DNA of 16,376 bases from Cellvibrionaceae bacterium (GTDB lineage Bacteria; Pseudomonadota; Gammaproteobacteria; Pseudomonadales; Cellvibrionaceae), in contig JAOXRV010000082.1 in NCBI GenBank assembly GCA_025800435.1, positions 1 to 16,376 on the forward strand, written 5' to 3'. Numbering within the stretch: the stretch's first letter is position 1; each line of letters opens with the position of its first letter. Positions 1 through 7,175 of this stretch are shown in pieces. The translations under genes were made by a program, and so were the position numbers. The notes below the pieces were generated by a model, which had not been told where the DNA came from, searched no databases, and worked only from the letters and a program-made list of their open reading frames with translations.

Positions 1-57
1 ATGGGGAATCCTTCCTTATTTGCTAGCGTCTATCTGAGTACCGTTCACTTAATTTAA

Positions 58-73
58 CATAATATATATTATG
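58..73. promoter_or_regulatory. perfect AT-rich palindrome, 16 bp
   Basis: The sequence CATAATATATATTATG is self-complementary over all 16 bases. It lies downstream of the stop of the minus-strand DJ-1-like gene, in bases 1-115, which hold no gene that I can see. It could be an operator for a gene beyond the left edge, or simply AT-rich sequence; a palindrome of alternating A and T can arise easily by chance. There is no G+C-rich stem with a T tract, so I do not call it a terminator. Confidence 0.25.
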
Positions 74-115
74 CGCACTTTGTTTGGGTGCACTGGCTTG
101 TCAACAAGCGCTATT

Positions 116-703
116 TCAGCATCCATTCTCTGTCCAATCAAAATCCATCTGTTTCGCGGTTTTTAAGGCTAACTCACGATTCACCAGCCTTTCAAGTAAA
201 TGCAGGCTCATGTCTATGCCCGCCGATATGCCCGCTGAGCTAATAACCTCCCCGTTATCCACCCAGCGCACATTATCTACCACGGTTAAAGTTGGAAACT
301 GCTGTTTTAAATCGGCGATATCTTCCCAGTGCGTCGTTACTCTATGATTGCTGATTAGCTGGGCTTTGGCCAGCAGGAATACGCCAGTACATACCGAGGC
401 CAGCAGCTTAACCTTCGCGGCCTGTTTACGTATCCAATTAATAACTTCAGGTTTATCCATTTCCTTGGTATGCACGCCGCCAACAATAATCAATAGGTCA
501 AGCTCTGGGTGCTGGCTAATATCATAATCAGGGATTACTCTAAAACCAGCACGCGCCCGGACTGGTGCTTTATCTCTGGCAATTAGGCTGACTTTAAATG
601 GCGCCTTTGTAGGACACAGGCGCGCAGCGGTCGAAAAAACCTCATAGGGCCCGGCAAAATCGAGCACCTCAGCCTCTGGGTAGATAAATATTCCTATATG
701 CAT
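116..703 (-). CDS. DJ-1/PfpI (GATase1, AraC-N-terminal-like) family protein
   Basis: A 195-residue protein of the class I glutamine amidotransferase-like fold. The nucleophile elbow is seen at residues 103-107 (SVCTG, Cys105), followed by the TTHW segment with His125. An acidic residue, Asp15 in EVLDFAGPYEVF, is placed as in isonitrile hydratase InhA and the N-terminal domains of GlxA-type AraC regulators. The core VGG strand is at 74-76. The length fits a complete single domain: the C-terminal helix-turn-helix domain of GlxA-type regulators is absent and does not appear to have been cut off. No signal peptide is seen. The ATG is preceded by AGAAGA at a suitable distance. It lies 40 bases after the stop of the upstream minus-strand gene, so the two are probably co-transcribed. 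Isonitrile hydratase, another small-molecule hydrolase or a stress chaperone-like role are all possible; the substrate cannot be told from sequence. Confidence 0.8.
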   Translation of the reverse strand: MHIGIFIYPEAEVLDFAGPYEVFSTAARLCPTKAPFKVSLIARDKAPVRARAGFRVIPDYDISQHPELDLLIIVGGVHTKEMDKPEVINWIRKQAAKVKLLASVCTGVFLLAKAQLISNHRVTTHWEDIADLKQQFPTLTVVDNVRWVDNGEVISSAGISAGIDMSLHLLERLVNRELALKTAKQMDFDWTENGC

Positions 704-743
704 AACGTCTTCTATTTAACATAATTCTGGCCAGCCTATTTAT

Positions 744-1700
744 TTAAAGACATAACTGATACCAGCTAGGCTGCTTGATCGCTTTTATGCAGCGCCTGGC
801 AAACTTGTCCCTAGCTAACATTTCAGGCACCTGATTGGTTTGACTAAAACCAAACTGTTTTGGCAATTTACTGTAGATGGATTTAGGGGGTAGCCCGCAC
901 ACATCCTTTAACTTGGCCCCGGTTTCAAAGCTGTGGTAAAAAACATTGCTCACACCCAGCTCATCGCGGATAAACCGCAGCGCGGCCAGCATTGTCGCTT
1001 CGGCCCAGAGTTTTTGATAGCTGGACAATATCTGCTCAGCATAGTGTATAAAGTCTTTATAATCAGCCCCAATACGACAATTAATTTGCCAAGGGGCCAA
1101 CTTTGGATCACGCGCCCTGCCCCGCTTTAGCTTGCGTAGATTACCGGCGACGCCCCTAAACCAGTCACTTTGAATTTCTTCAATCAAGACCTCGTCGGTG
1201 TCTAAGTTAATATCGAGCCTGGCCCAAGCCATGGTATTGCGCCCTTGTCTATCCACCGGATGTGAGTAGCAAGCAAAGGGGGCCTCACCGTCTAGGGGTT
1301 TAATCAATCGACGATACTGCTGATCGTGCCAGCCATCAAAATTAACTTGTAACACTAAGTTTTTTTGGTTGCGGCTGGTTTGATCCCAGCCCCGCTCGGC
1401 GTTGCCCCAAGAGGCCAATCTAATAGCTAACGGCCATTGTTTTAAGGGCCACAAACATTGTATATCGCTTTGTTGCAAATGCCCGTTGGCGCAGTGTTTT
1501 AGGGCTTCACTAACTGTGGGCTTTTGCAAAAAACGACCGACCGAACTGCTGCGCAATTGTGCGATAGACGCGCTCTGGCCTGGGTATTTGGCCAGCTCAA
1601 ATTCAATTAGGTCAAAACAATATCGGTCTCGAAAATAATGCAATATACGGCGCTCATCGCCTAAACACGTCAGCACCTCGGTTAATTCTTCTTGCTTCAT
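744..1700 (-). CDS. uncharacterised 318-residue protein with EEIQSDW motif
   Basis: I do not recognise a named family for this protein. It has no signal peptide or membrane segment and looks cytoplasmic and soluble. The most distinctive segment is VLIEEIQSDWF at residues 171-181. It is followed by a basic stretch (188-200), a helix with W..A..LAALRFIRDELG (232-249), and then the strand and turn VFYHSFETGAKLK (253-265) and LPPKSIYSKLPKQFGF (270-285). From memory, an E(I/V)QSDW motif followed by a helix and a Y/W-H..G strand also occurs in large polyvalent proteins of phages and plasmids; this link is inference. The ATG at 1700 has only a weak Shine-Dalgarno sequence. It probably shares a transcript with the DJ-1-like gene 40 bases downstream. 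The length and even codon use suggest an intact real gene. Confidence 0.75.
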   Translation of the reverse strand: MKQEELTEVLTCLGDERRILHYFRDRYCFDLIEFELAKYPGQSASIAQLRSSSVGRFLQKPTVSEALKHCANGHLQQSDIQCLWPLKQWPLAIRLASWGNAERGWDQTSRNQKNLVLQVNFDGWHDQQYRRLIKPLDGEAPFACYSHPVDRQGRNTMAWARLDINLDTDEVLIEEIQSDWFRGVAGNLRKLKRGRARDPKLAPWQINCRIGADYKDFIHYAEQILSSYQKLWAEATMLAALRFIRDELGVSNVFYHSFETGAKLKDVCGLPPKSIYSKLPKQFGFSQTNQVPEMLARDKFARRCIKAIKQPSWYQLCL

Positions 1701-1939
1701 AATATTTATTCACAAAGATATTTTGTTTAGGTTTTATAGAGGTTTTTCACCCGGTTTATTAAGGGTTTTGATGCCCGGCTTAGTGAAGATTTCTAAATTG
1801 CCCATTATGTTTGCTTGTGTTGGATAGCTTTTTAAGGCAAAGCAATCCCCCATCTGAAAATACAAATATCTCAAATGTTAAAAATAAACTCGTCTTTGAC
1901 CCACAGGCGAGAAGATATAAGTGCTTGATGAGCTGTAAA

Positions 1940-2009
1940 ACCTAAGCGCAAGAATCGGCTAAACGCGCAATCTATTTGATTGCCGAGCCATTAAGAGTTT
2001 GCGTTAGGT
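1940..2009. repeat. imperfect long inverted repeat
   Basis: The segment begins ACCTAAGCGCAAG and ends TTTGCGTTAGGT. These ends pair over about 12 bases with one bulged base. An inner pair, AATCGGC with GCCGAG, extends the hairpin. It might be a dispersed palindromic repeat, a remnant of a small inverted-repeat element or a structured leader. Only one copy is seen in the window. Confidence 0.35.
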
Positions 2010-2138
2010 ATTTGTGCTAGGGAAAGAAAAACTTAGCTAAAGAAAGTCTTTACAGTGAAGCTCAATACTGCACAGTGTGTTTGTAAATAAATCATATTAA
2101 GCCTCCTGTTTGATAGGGTGTTGAAAAAGTGCGCAGAC

Positions 2139-2144
2139 TATAAT
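2139..2144 (+). promoter_or_regulatory. possible -10 element for the EamA transporter
   Basis: An exact TATAAT lies about 130 bases upstream of the transporter's GTG. The spacing to the nearest TTG-type hexamers (TTGAAA at 2121 and TTGATA at 2110) is 12 and 23 bases, so no good -35 partner exists. This is a tentative call on one hexamer. Confidence 0.25.
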
Positions 2145-2169
2145 CTGTTCCCCCAGGGAGCGCAAGGCC

Positions 2170-2226
2170 TTGTTTCGGTTTTTTGATCGCTGAAACAAAA
2201 TTATTATTAATTCCCCACCTAGGTGG
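2170..2226. promoter_or_regulatory. inverted repeat and palindrome upstream of the EamA gene
   Basis: TTGTTTC (2170-2176) and GAAACAA (2192-2198) form a 7-bp inverted repeat. They are followed by the perfect palindrome CCACCTAGGTGG (2215-2226), which ends 45 bases before the transporter start codon. Both sit where an operator or leader structure would be expected. No specific regulator can be named. Confidence 0.3.
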
Positions 2227-2271
2227 CAAAGCCGCCTGTGATACCATAAGGTTTTTTCAGGATTTACGGCA

Positions 2272-3156
2272 GTGCCTTTTCCCCCTCACCTATTATTAAC
2301 TGCGATTACCGCCGTACTCACCATGTCTTTGGTACCGGTGCTGATTAAATCCGTTGCCGCCAATGAGGTTACCATTGGTCTTGGGCGGCTGTTTATTGCG
2401 CTGCTGTGTATTAGCCCCCTGGTGTTTGCTCGGGCGGGCTTTGCCGGTTTAAACCGCCGGGCTTGGCTGGGCTTACTGGTCATCGGTTTATGCTTTGGGC
2501 TGCATTGGCTGGCGTATTTTTACAGCATTAAAACTGCCGGTGCTGCGGTGGCGGCTATAGCGGTGTCTACCTATGGGGTGCACCTATTATTACTGAACAG
2601 CTTATTTAAGGGCCACAAGGTGACGGCCTTGGAATGGGCATTAATTTTAGTGTGTGTATTTGGTTGTTATCTGGTGGTGCCCAGTGTAAATCTGGCGGAT
2701 ACGGTTACTTTGGGCTTGCTGGCAGGTTTGTTCAGTGCGGTGTTATACGCGGCCATGCCCCTATTGCACCAGCGTGTTGCCGAGGTGCCCACTCTGACTC
2801 GTGCCTGGGGGCAGTTTGCCTTTGCCGCCCTTTTCTTTTTACCCTTTTGGGGGCTTAGCGATTGGCAGTTAGGGCGAGTGGATTATTTTAAGCTATTGGC
2901 TTTGGGGCTGGTGTGTACGGTGGTAGCCCATGGTTTATGGGTTAAGGCCAGTACCGAGCTGCCGCCGGTATTTACCGCCGTCATTTACTATTTGTATGTG
3001 CCCATGGCGATGTTATTAAGCGCCCTATTTTTAGATGAGCTTATCAGTCTGCCTATGGCTACTGGCGCCACCTTGATTATCAGCGCCAATATTGGTCTGG
3101 CGTTAATTTCCTGGCGAGCCCTTAAACGGACCAAGCTTAACCAGCTTGGGGAGTAG
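2272..3156 (+). CDS. EamA-domain DMT-superfamily transporter
   Basis: A 294-residue inner-membrane protein with about ten hydrophobic segments in two repeated halves (roughly residues 5-135 and 145-282). This is the usual layout and length of the 10-TMS drug/metabolite exporter family. Typical features are the first helix pair around TMSLVPVLIKS, the helix 3-4 region HWLAYFYSIKTAGAAVAAI, and the conserved second-half motif FTAVIYYLYVPMAMLLSALFLDELIS, matching the family's P..A.L.....E.... pattern. A short basic tail (RALKRTKLNQ) suggests a cytoplasmic C terminus. The start is GTG with AGGA about nine bases upstream; no earlier in-frame start fits better. It stands alone on the plus strand. 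Members export amino acids, metabolites or drugs, and the substrate cannot be predicted. Confidence 0.9.
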   Translation: MPFPPHLLLTAITAVLTMSLVPVLIKSVAANEVTIGLGRLFIALLCISPLVFARAGFAGLNRRAWLGLLVIGLCFGLHWLAYFYSIKTAGAAVAAIAVSTYGVHLLLLNSLFKGHKVTALEWALILVCVFGCYLVVPSVNLADTVTLGLLAGLFSAVLYAAMPLLHQRVAEVPTLTRAWGQFAFAALFFLPFWGLSDWQLGRVDYFKLLALGLVCTVVAHGLWVKASTELPPVFTAVIYYLYVPMAMLLSALFLDELISLPMATGATLIISANIGLALISWRALKRTKLNQLGE

Positions 3157-3523
3157 TTTATTTGGCCTCTGGGTTTGGCCCATCCTCTACTCAATTGCCT
3201 TGTTGGCCCAGATTTAATGGGAGCAGGCAGCGGCACAGTCCCAGCAGAATTAGTGGGCAAAAGTGGCCTGGAGGTGACCAGTGCGGCTTTCAGCGGAATA
3301 AAATCAACAATAATTTCCTTATATTTCAATGTGATATATATTTATATTCGAGCGGTTTATTAAGTAAATTTTTGACCTATAACCCCGCGGCCCTGTACAG
3401 AACCAAGCCGCATTTTTAAGCGATACCAAGTATTAGACTAAAGCCCAAGGCTAGGCTATTGATTCCACCTTTATATTAGTTGATACTAATCTATGTTAAA
3501 AATAACGACAATCGGGGAAAGTT
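3157..3523. other. non-coding gap, 367 bases, before sqr
   Basis: There is no rho-independent terminator after the transporter gene. Short open frames in both orientations between about 3162 and 3419 lack a ribosome-binding site and match no family that I know. The last 100 bases hold two small TTAG/CTAA palindromes in front of the sulfide:quinone oxidoreductase gene, listed separately. The middle is AT-rich (3310-3375). Confidence 0.5.
3433..3490 (+). promoter_or_regulatory. paired TTAG...CTAA palindromes, possible operator of sqr
   Basis: TTAGACTAA (3433-3441) is a palindrome around one central base. ATTAGT-TGAT-ACTAAT (3475-3490) has perfect 6-bp arms around four bases. They share the TTAG/CTAA half-site and lie 34-91 bases upstream of the sqr start. 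A TTGATT at 3459-3464 stands between them and could be a -35 element with TACTAA at 3484-3489 (spacing 19). Genes for sulfide:quinone oxidoreductases are often controlled by ArsR-type persulfide sensors (BigR/SqrR) that bind AT-rich palindromes. That this is such a site is inference. Confidence 0.35.
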
Positions 3524-4792
3524 ATGGCCAATATATTGATTATCGGCGGCGGCCTGGGCGGTATTAGCTGCGCCTATGAAATGCGCGCCGAGCTCGGCAA
3601 AGAACACCATATCACCGTTATTGGTGACCGCAGTAAATTCTCCTTTAACCCCTCCAACCCCTGGGTTGCGGTGGGCTGGCGTAAACCGGATGATGTGCAG
3701 ATCGATATCGCTAAGTTTCTCGCTAAAAAGAAAATCGGCTTTGAACACAGCGGGCTTAATAAAATCGACCCGGACGCCAAAACTTGCACTCTCGGCAGTG
3801 GCGAAACCCTACCCTACGATTACCTGGTTATCACCACCGGCCCGCGCCTGGCCTTTGATGAAGTGCCGGGCCTAGGCCCAAGTGGCCACACCGTTTCGGT
3901 ATGCACCACCGAACACGCACTCAGCGCCTGGGAAGACTACCAGGAATTTGTGAAAAACCCCGGCCCCATTATCGTCGGTGCCGCCGCCGGCGCCAGCTGC
4001 TTTGGCCCGGCCTATGAGTTTGCGATGATTCTCGATGCCGACCTGCGCAAGCGCAAAATACGTGATCAGGTGCCCATCACCTATGTTAGCAGTGAGCCCT
4101 ATGTGGGCCATATGGGCCTTGGTGGCGTGGGCGATTCCAAGGGCATGATGGAGCGCGAGTTGCGCCAGCGCCATATCAATTGGGTGGTTAACGCCAAGAT
4201 TGAAGAAGTCACCGACGGCCTTATGAAAGTACAAGAGATGGATAAACAGGGTGAGCCCTTTAAAACCCACGAGATTCCATTTAAATACTCTATGGTATTG
4301 CCCGCCTTTACCGGTGTTGACCCGGTGCGCGAGATCAAAGACATGTGTAACCCACGCGGCTTTGTGATGATCGATAAGCACCAGCGCAACCCCACCTACC
4401 CCGAGATTTTCTCGGCCGGTGTGTGCGTAGCAATTCCGCCTGTTGAAGTAACGCCGGTGCCTACTGGTGCCCCCAAGACCGGCTTTATGATCGAGTCGAT
4501 GGTAACCGCCATCTGTAAAAACATTGCCGCCGAACTCGAAGGCAAAGAACTGCAGGCCCAGGCCACTTGGAATGCCATCTGCCTGGCAGACATGGGCGAT
4601 ACCGGCGCCGCGTTTGTGGCCCTGCCCCAGATTCCGCCGCGCAACGTTACCTGGGCCAAAACCGGCAAGTGGGTACACCTGGCCAAAATCGGCTTTGAGA
4701 AGTACTTTATGCGCAAGATGAAGACCGGCAGCACCGAGCCTCTTTATGAAAAAACTGTGCTGAAGGCACTGGGTATTGAGCGTTTAAAATAA
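3524..4792 (+). CDS. sqr: sulfide:quinone oxidoreductase (type I-like)
   Basis: A 422-residue FAD enzyme that oxidises sulfide to polysulfide or persulfide and reduces the quinone pool, peripherally bound to the inner membrane. The N-terminal dinucleotide fold has GGGLGG (8-13). All three redox cysteines of the Acidithiobacillus ferrooxidans-type enzyme are present: Cys127 (VSVCTTEHA), Cys159 (GASCFGPAYE) and Cys353 (WNAICLADMGD). The second FAD segment is around 288-320, with the conserved VPTGAPKTGFMIESM. An amphipathic, basic C-terminal region (382-401, GKWVHLAKIGFEKYFMRKMK) fits the membrane anchor. Length and sequence run closely along the Acidithiobacillus enzyme as I remember it, so a flavocytochrome c subunit is less likely. 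The start has GGGGAAAG five bases upstream. No persulfide dioxygenase or rhodanese gene is adjacent, so it may serve detoxification rather than energy gain. Confidence 0.9.
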   Translation: MANILIIGGGLGGISCAYEMRAELGKEHHITVIGDRSKFSFNPSNPWVAVGWRKPDDVQIDIAKFLAKKKIGFEHSGLNKIDPDAKTCTLGSGETLPYDYLVITTGPRLAFDEVPGLGPSGHTVSVCTTEHALSAWEDYQEFVKNPGPIIVGAAAGASCFGPAYEFAMILDADLRKRKIRDQVPITYVSSEPYVGHMGLGGVGDSKGMMERELRQRHINWVVNAKIEEVTDGLMKVQEMDKQGEPFKTHEIPFKYSMVLPAFTGVDPVREIKDMCNPRGFVMIDKHQRNPTYPEIFSAGVCVAIPPVEVTPVPTGAPKTGFMIESMVTAICKNIAAELEGKELQAQATWNAICLADMGDTGAAFVALPQIPPRNVTWAKTGKWVHLAKIGFEKYFMRKMKTGSTEPLYEKTVLKALGIERLK

Positions 4793-4804
4793 ACGCTCAA
4801 GCGC

Positions 4805-4832
4805 AAACAAGGCTCCCTCGGGAGCCTTGTTT
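4805..4832. terminator. bidirectional rho-independent terminator
   Basis: AAACAAGGCTCCC (4805-4817) pairs perfectly with GGGAGCCTTGTTT (4820-4832), giving a 13-bp stem with a very short loop. T-rich sequence follows on the plus strand and A-rich sequence on the other side, so it can end both the sqr transcript and the converging kinase transcript. Confidence 0.85.
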
Positions 4833-4860
4833 ATTAGCGGTGGTTCCCTTTACTGGCAGG

Positions 4861-7125
4861 CTAGCCGTTGAGCCAGCGCTGCAGTAGCCGTTGCAATTTA
4901 AAGAACTCTATAGGCTTGGGCAGGTAATCGTCCATGCCGGCGGCAAAGCTGCGTGATTTCTCGCCGTTAAACAAATGTGAAGACATGCCGATAATGGGAA
5001 TATGCTCTGACACAGCCTCACCTTTAGCGGCGCTTTCTAGCTCTGCTTCAATTTCTCGCTCACGAATAGTTTGAGTGGCCTCAAAACCATCCATCACCGG
5101 CATATTACAATCCATTAGCACCACATCAAATTGTTGCCGTGCCATTTTTTCCAGAGCCTCTTTACCGTTGATGGCGATACAAACATTCAGCTTAAGCTTT
5201 TCCAGTAGACGCTGGGTTACCAGTTGATTGGCCCGGTGATCGTCCACCAACAAAATGGAGTAGCCTTCAAAGCTCGCCAAATTATCTTTGTCATGGGTAA
5301 GGCACTCTGGCTTAACCGCATCGCCGGTCATACCGCCCAATAACAAATAGGCCAAGGCATTGTGTGCCGCCTGGGGCGAGATAGGTTTGTTTAAACGGGC
5401 AATTGGCATTTTATCCAAAGCATAACCTTCTACCTCTGGGCTCTCTAGATCGCGCCGGTTACCCACCACCAACTGGGCAGTTTGGGCCAGCTGCTCATCC
5501 TCCAGCATGCGCCGGGAGATGTCCATCCAGTCGTGATCGTTGTGGTGGGTATAAAACAATACCAAATCGAAAGCTTCGTCGTCCTTACGGGCATCATACA
5601 ACAACTGCACCACCGCACTCAGGTCTTGCTCGTGCTCGACCGTCAAGCCCCAGTCACGCATCTCGCGGATCATTGGCTTGCGCATCTCTTTAGAAACACC
5701 GACCAACAACGCGCGCTTGCCAAGTAGACGCGGGTTAACACTGACCTCTTGGGTTAAACTGCCAGATATTTCCAGGGGCAAGCTAACCAGTACCTGATGG
5801 CGTGATGGGCTTAGCTCTACAAAGCCGCCGATAGACTCCGCCAAGGCTTTACACACTACAAACGAGGTGCTGGATTCCCAATCTTGAATAAGCGTGGCCG
5901 AGCTGGTGTCTTGGGCATACTGGCCCGCTTCTTGAGTTTCCCAGGCCAGATATTTATCTTCATCACTGGCGCTGACCAATCTAATTTTTAAGGTTAAGTT
6001 ACCCTCGCGTTGATCATCCAAACGATAGTTGCCAACAATGGATATTTCATCGGATTGGGTGGAATACATTACATGGTAAATAAGCTGATGCAAAATTTGC
6101 TGCACCCGGAGCGCATCGCCACGCACCCGCAAGGGGATGGATGAATTCAATAAATAGGTTAACTCAGTCTGTTGGTGTGCGGCATCTTCACACAAGTCTT
6201 CAAGTACGCTTTCAAGCAAGCGGCGCAAATTAAAAACACTGGCATCGCTTTCATACTGGCGGCCTACCAAATTTAAATAGTCGCCGACGTTATTGATTAA
6301 TTCGAGCTGATGCATGGCACTGCGGTGGGCCATGTCGACAAGATCTGCCTGGTGAGTGGCGAGCTTATCTCGATCCAATAGCGAGAGACTGCCGAGCAAA
6401 TCATTAAGACCGACGCGCACCTCACTGCCGAGGTTTTGTAAAAAATCAGTGCTAAATTGGTCAGCCGCTTCCATATCGCGCTTTTCCGCTTCCAACTCAA
6501 TGGTTTTACGGGTTAGGGCCTGATTGGTCTCTAAGCTCTTCCAGTAGCTTTCCGCCACTATGCGCCCCTGGTGCACCATCAATAAAAAGAACAGCAGCAC
6601 AATAATGCCGAACAGATAGCCGTTGATAGAATCCAATGCCACCAAAGATAGCGCCCCCGGAAACAAACCGCAGAACTGGTACCAGCTCATATAGCGGTTA
6701 TAGGGCGCTAAGGCGTTGGCGGTGGAAGAGAAAAAGACAATGCTATAAAACCACAAAATAGTGGTCGCATCATCGAGCCCCCGTGCGGTGGTAAAGCTAA
6801 CTAATATTACGCTCCACCACAGTGCGCCGAGTAGCGATGCCAAAAAGTATAGGTTGCGCCAGCGCGAAGGTGCTCTTGGGTATAGGGCATCAAAGCGAAA
6901 CAGGTAATAACTGCGCATGGCGGTGATTAAAATCAGGCCCACACTTAATACCAAACTAAGCTGCGGCGCTTCACGATACAGCTCGCTTAACCACAGGCAA
7001 AAGAAGTACACACAGAAGTTGATCAGAATGCCGCGCCGACTGTATTTAGCCATGCGGCTATCGGTCTCACGCATTAGGCGCCGATCGCGGTGAACTTTGG
7101 ACTCGGGAATGAACAACTTAAACAT
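4861..7125 (-). CDS. membrane hybrid histidine kinase-like protein with degenerate kinase core
   Basis: A 754-residue protein. Residues 1-31 are cytoplasmic and basic. Residues 32-186 hold about five or six membrane segments with no large periplasmic domain. A coiled coil (about 190-225) leads to a dimerisation-helix-like region where the usual SHE-RTPL box reads GSEVRVGL, so Ser234 stands at the phosphorylated His. The ATPase-like region (about 295-455) lacks the N-box Asn (His351 instead), the G1 DxGxG and the G2 glycines. A first receiver-like domain (about 469-597) has lost the acidic pair (LLVGVS) and the phospho-acceptor (Tyr525) but keeps Lys580. The second receiver (about 622-753) is intact: Asp628-Asp629, Asp672 (LMDCNMPVMDG), Ser715 and Lys737. 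It probably receives phosphate from another kinase or acts as a scaffold. The gene lies 50 bases after DUF2788. Its signal and partner are unknown. Confidence 0.85.
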   Translation of the reverse strand: MFKLFIPESKVHRDRRLMRETDSRMAKYSRRGILINFCVYFFCLWLSELYREAPQLSLVLSVGLILITAMRSYYLFRFDALYPRAPSRWRNLYFLASLLGALWWSVILVSFTTARGLDDATTILWFYSIVFFSSTANALAPYNRYMSWYQFCGLFPGALSLVALDSINGYLFGIIVLLFFLLMVHQGRIVAESYWKSLETNQALTRKTIELEAEKRDMEAADQFSTDFLQNLGSEVRVGLNDLLGSLSLLDRDKLATHQADLVDMAHRSAMHQLELINNVGDYLNLVGRQYESDASVFNLRRLLESVLEDLCEDAAHQQTELTYLLNSSIPLRVRGDALRVQQILHQLIYHVMYSTQSDEISIVGNYRLDDQREGNLTLKIRLVSASDEDKYLAWETQEAGQYAQDTSSATLIQDWESSTSFVVCKALAESIGGFVELSPSRHQVLVSLPLEISGSLTQEVSVNPRLLGKRALLVGVSKEMRKPMIREMRDWGLTVEHEQDLSAVVQLLYDARKDDEAFDLVLFYTHHNDHDWMDISRRMLEDEQLAQTAQLVVGNRRDLESPEVEGYALDKMPIARLNKPISPQAAHNALAYLLLGGMTGDAVKPECLTHDKDNLASFEGYSILLVDDHRANQLVTQRLLEKLKLNVCIAINGKEALEKMARQQFDVVLMDCNMPVMDGFEATQTIREREIEAELESAAKGEAVSEHIPIIGMSSHLFNGEKSRSFAAGMDDYLPKPIEFFKLQRLLQRWLNG

Positions 7126-7175
7126 GGTAGCCCTATTGTGTTTTGATCGTGGTTTAATGGTTTTTACAACACCGC

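Larger units (their letters stand above)
1701..2271. other. non-coding gap, 571 bases, with palindromes
   Basis: This gap lies between two divergent genes, so it should hold promoters in both directions. No convincing protein-coding frame is visible. What can be seen is an imperfect long inverted repeat at 1940-2009, a TATAAT at 2139-2144, a 7-bp inverted repeat at 2170-2198 and a perfect 12-bp palindrome at 2215-2226. There is also a loose repetition of CCCGG(T/C)TTA(T/G)T(A/G)A near 1749-1790. No matching -35 hexamer stands at the right distance from the TATAAT. I see nothing resembling a known riboswitch. Confidence 0.5.

Noticed and set aside
3175..3363. A 62-codon plus-strand frame after the transporter gene.
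   Set aside because: It starts at TTG without a ribosome-binding site, ends in AT-rich low-complexity codons and resembles no family that I know; the opposite strand is open too, so it may be old gene debris at most.
3872..4678. A 268-codon open frame antisense to the sulfide:quinone oxidoreductase gene.
   Set aside because: It is a shadow of a strongly supported gene in a G+C-rich coding region.
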